From assembly GCA_023415895.1 (NCBI GenBank), contig JAEZJA010000279.1, positions 1 to 6,400 on the forward strand: a DNA stretch of 6,400 bases, given 5' to 3'. Positions within the stretch are counted from its first letter, which is position 1. Each line of letters starts with the position of its first letter. The notes below the pieces were generated by a model. That model worked only from the letters and a program-made list of their open reading frames with translations. It did not search any database and was not told the DNA's origin. This document shows, in pieces, positions 6,132 to 6,400 of this stretch. This DNA comes from Bacillota bacterium (GTDB lineage: Bacteria > Bacillota > Clostridia > Oscillospirales > Acutalibacteraceae). Both the position numbers and the translations under genes were made by a program.

Positions 6132-6400
6132 TCCTGATCACGTTCCTTTCGCAGGCGGCCATCGCGCAGAATCCCTTCGAGAATACCCGGCTCGCGCGAG
6201 GCAATAGCGTCTCTGCAGATGGTCAGATTGGCAATCAGCGTATCAATTTCCTCACAGAGGTTGTCCGCATTGAACAGGAAGAGTTGCGTCCACAGCTTTT
6301 CGTCCACACCGGCTACCCTTGAAACATCGCGGTAACTGCCCGCCGAAAAGCCCTTGTGATGTGGACAACGGGGCGATTTGATATACGCGCCCGCAAGGAC
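6128..6400 (-). CDS. tyrA: Prephenate dehydrogenase, C-terminal 90 residues (partial)
   Basis: An open frame enters from the right edge and ends at TGA 6130-6128. Its 90 residues contain GFSAGSYRDVSRVAG followed by DEKLWTQLFLFNADNL, matching the helical C-terminal domain of TyrA, where the family has a GG(F/Y)RDxTRIA-type motif followed by a W-x-x-(I/L)-(F/L)-x-x-N stretch. TyrA oxidises prephenate to 4-hydroxyphenylpyruvate with NAD(P), the tyrosine branch. The NAD-binding domain lies outside the window. The protein ends about 60 residues after this motif in a charged tail (RDGRLRKERDQD), so it has no C-terminal ACT domain, unlike Bacillus TyrA. Its stop codon overlaps the aroB TTG by 4 nt. 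Its position first in the visible operon suggests that DAHP synthase may lie further upstream, but that is inference. Confidence 0.85.
   Translation of the reverse strand, partial: VLAGAYIKSPRCPHHKGFSAGSYRDVSRVAGVDEKLWTQLFLFNADNLCEEIDTLIANLTICRDAIASREPGILEGILRDGRLRKERDQD

Noticed and set aside
1..6400. CRISPR array, tRNA/rRNA gene, transposase or phage genes
   Set aside because: None are visible on either strand; the only repeats are those listed.

Overview
The window is a piece of a bacterial chromosome, moderately GC-rich, with every convincing gene on the minus strand. Most of it is a shikimate/aromatic amino acid operon. I infer an anaerobic Bacillota, probably Clostridia or a relative. 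The reasons are the gene order tyrA-aroB-aroA-aroC-pheA, strong AGGAGG-type ribosome binding sites, TTG starts, the Clostridia-like PAP2 and HD proteins, and an intergenic CCTTCCCC/GGGGAAGG hairpin repeat of a kind common in that phylum. Sequence alone does not fix the genus.

In transcription order (right to left): 6400-6128 holds the C-terminal 90 codons of prephenate dehydrogenase (tyrA, cut by the window edge). It overlaps the TTG start of aroB (6131-5079) by a TTGA. After a 39-nt gap with a 14-nt-period direct repeat comes aroA (5039-3774), which overlaps aroC (3784-2696) by 11 nt. The 229-nt gap before pheA contains a perfect 12-bp hairpin just after aroC and a 137-bp MITE-like palindromic repeat. 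Then comes pheA (2466-1315), a fused chorismate mutase/prephenate dehydratase with a C-terminal ACT domain. These enzymes cover DAHP to dehydroquinate (AroB), shikimate-3-phosphate to EPSP (AroA), EPSP to chorismate (AroC), and chorismate to the phenylalanine and tyrosine branches (PheA, TyrA). AroD, AroE, AroK and DAHP synthase are not in the window.

A good sigma-A-type promoter (1281-1253) follows pheA. It drives a separate two-gene unit: a small HD-domain phosphohydrolase (1200-700) and a PAP2-superfamily membrane phosphatase starting at a TTG (683), which runs off the left edge. Their substrates are unknown.

I see no clear new defence, mobile or RNA system here. The points worth a second look are the repeat and hairpin that may uncouple pheA from aroC, the HD/PAP2 pair, the unusual substrate-loop residues of AroA, and the duplicated sequence at the aroA ribosome binding site.
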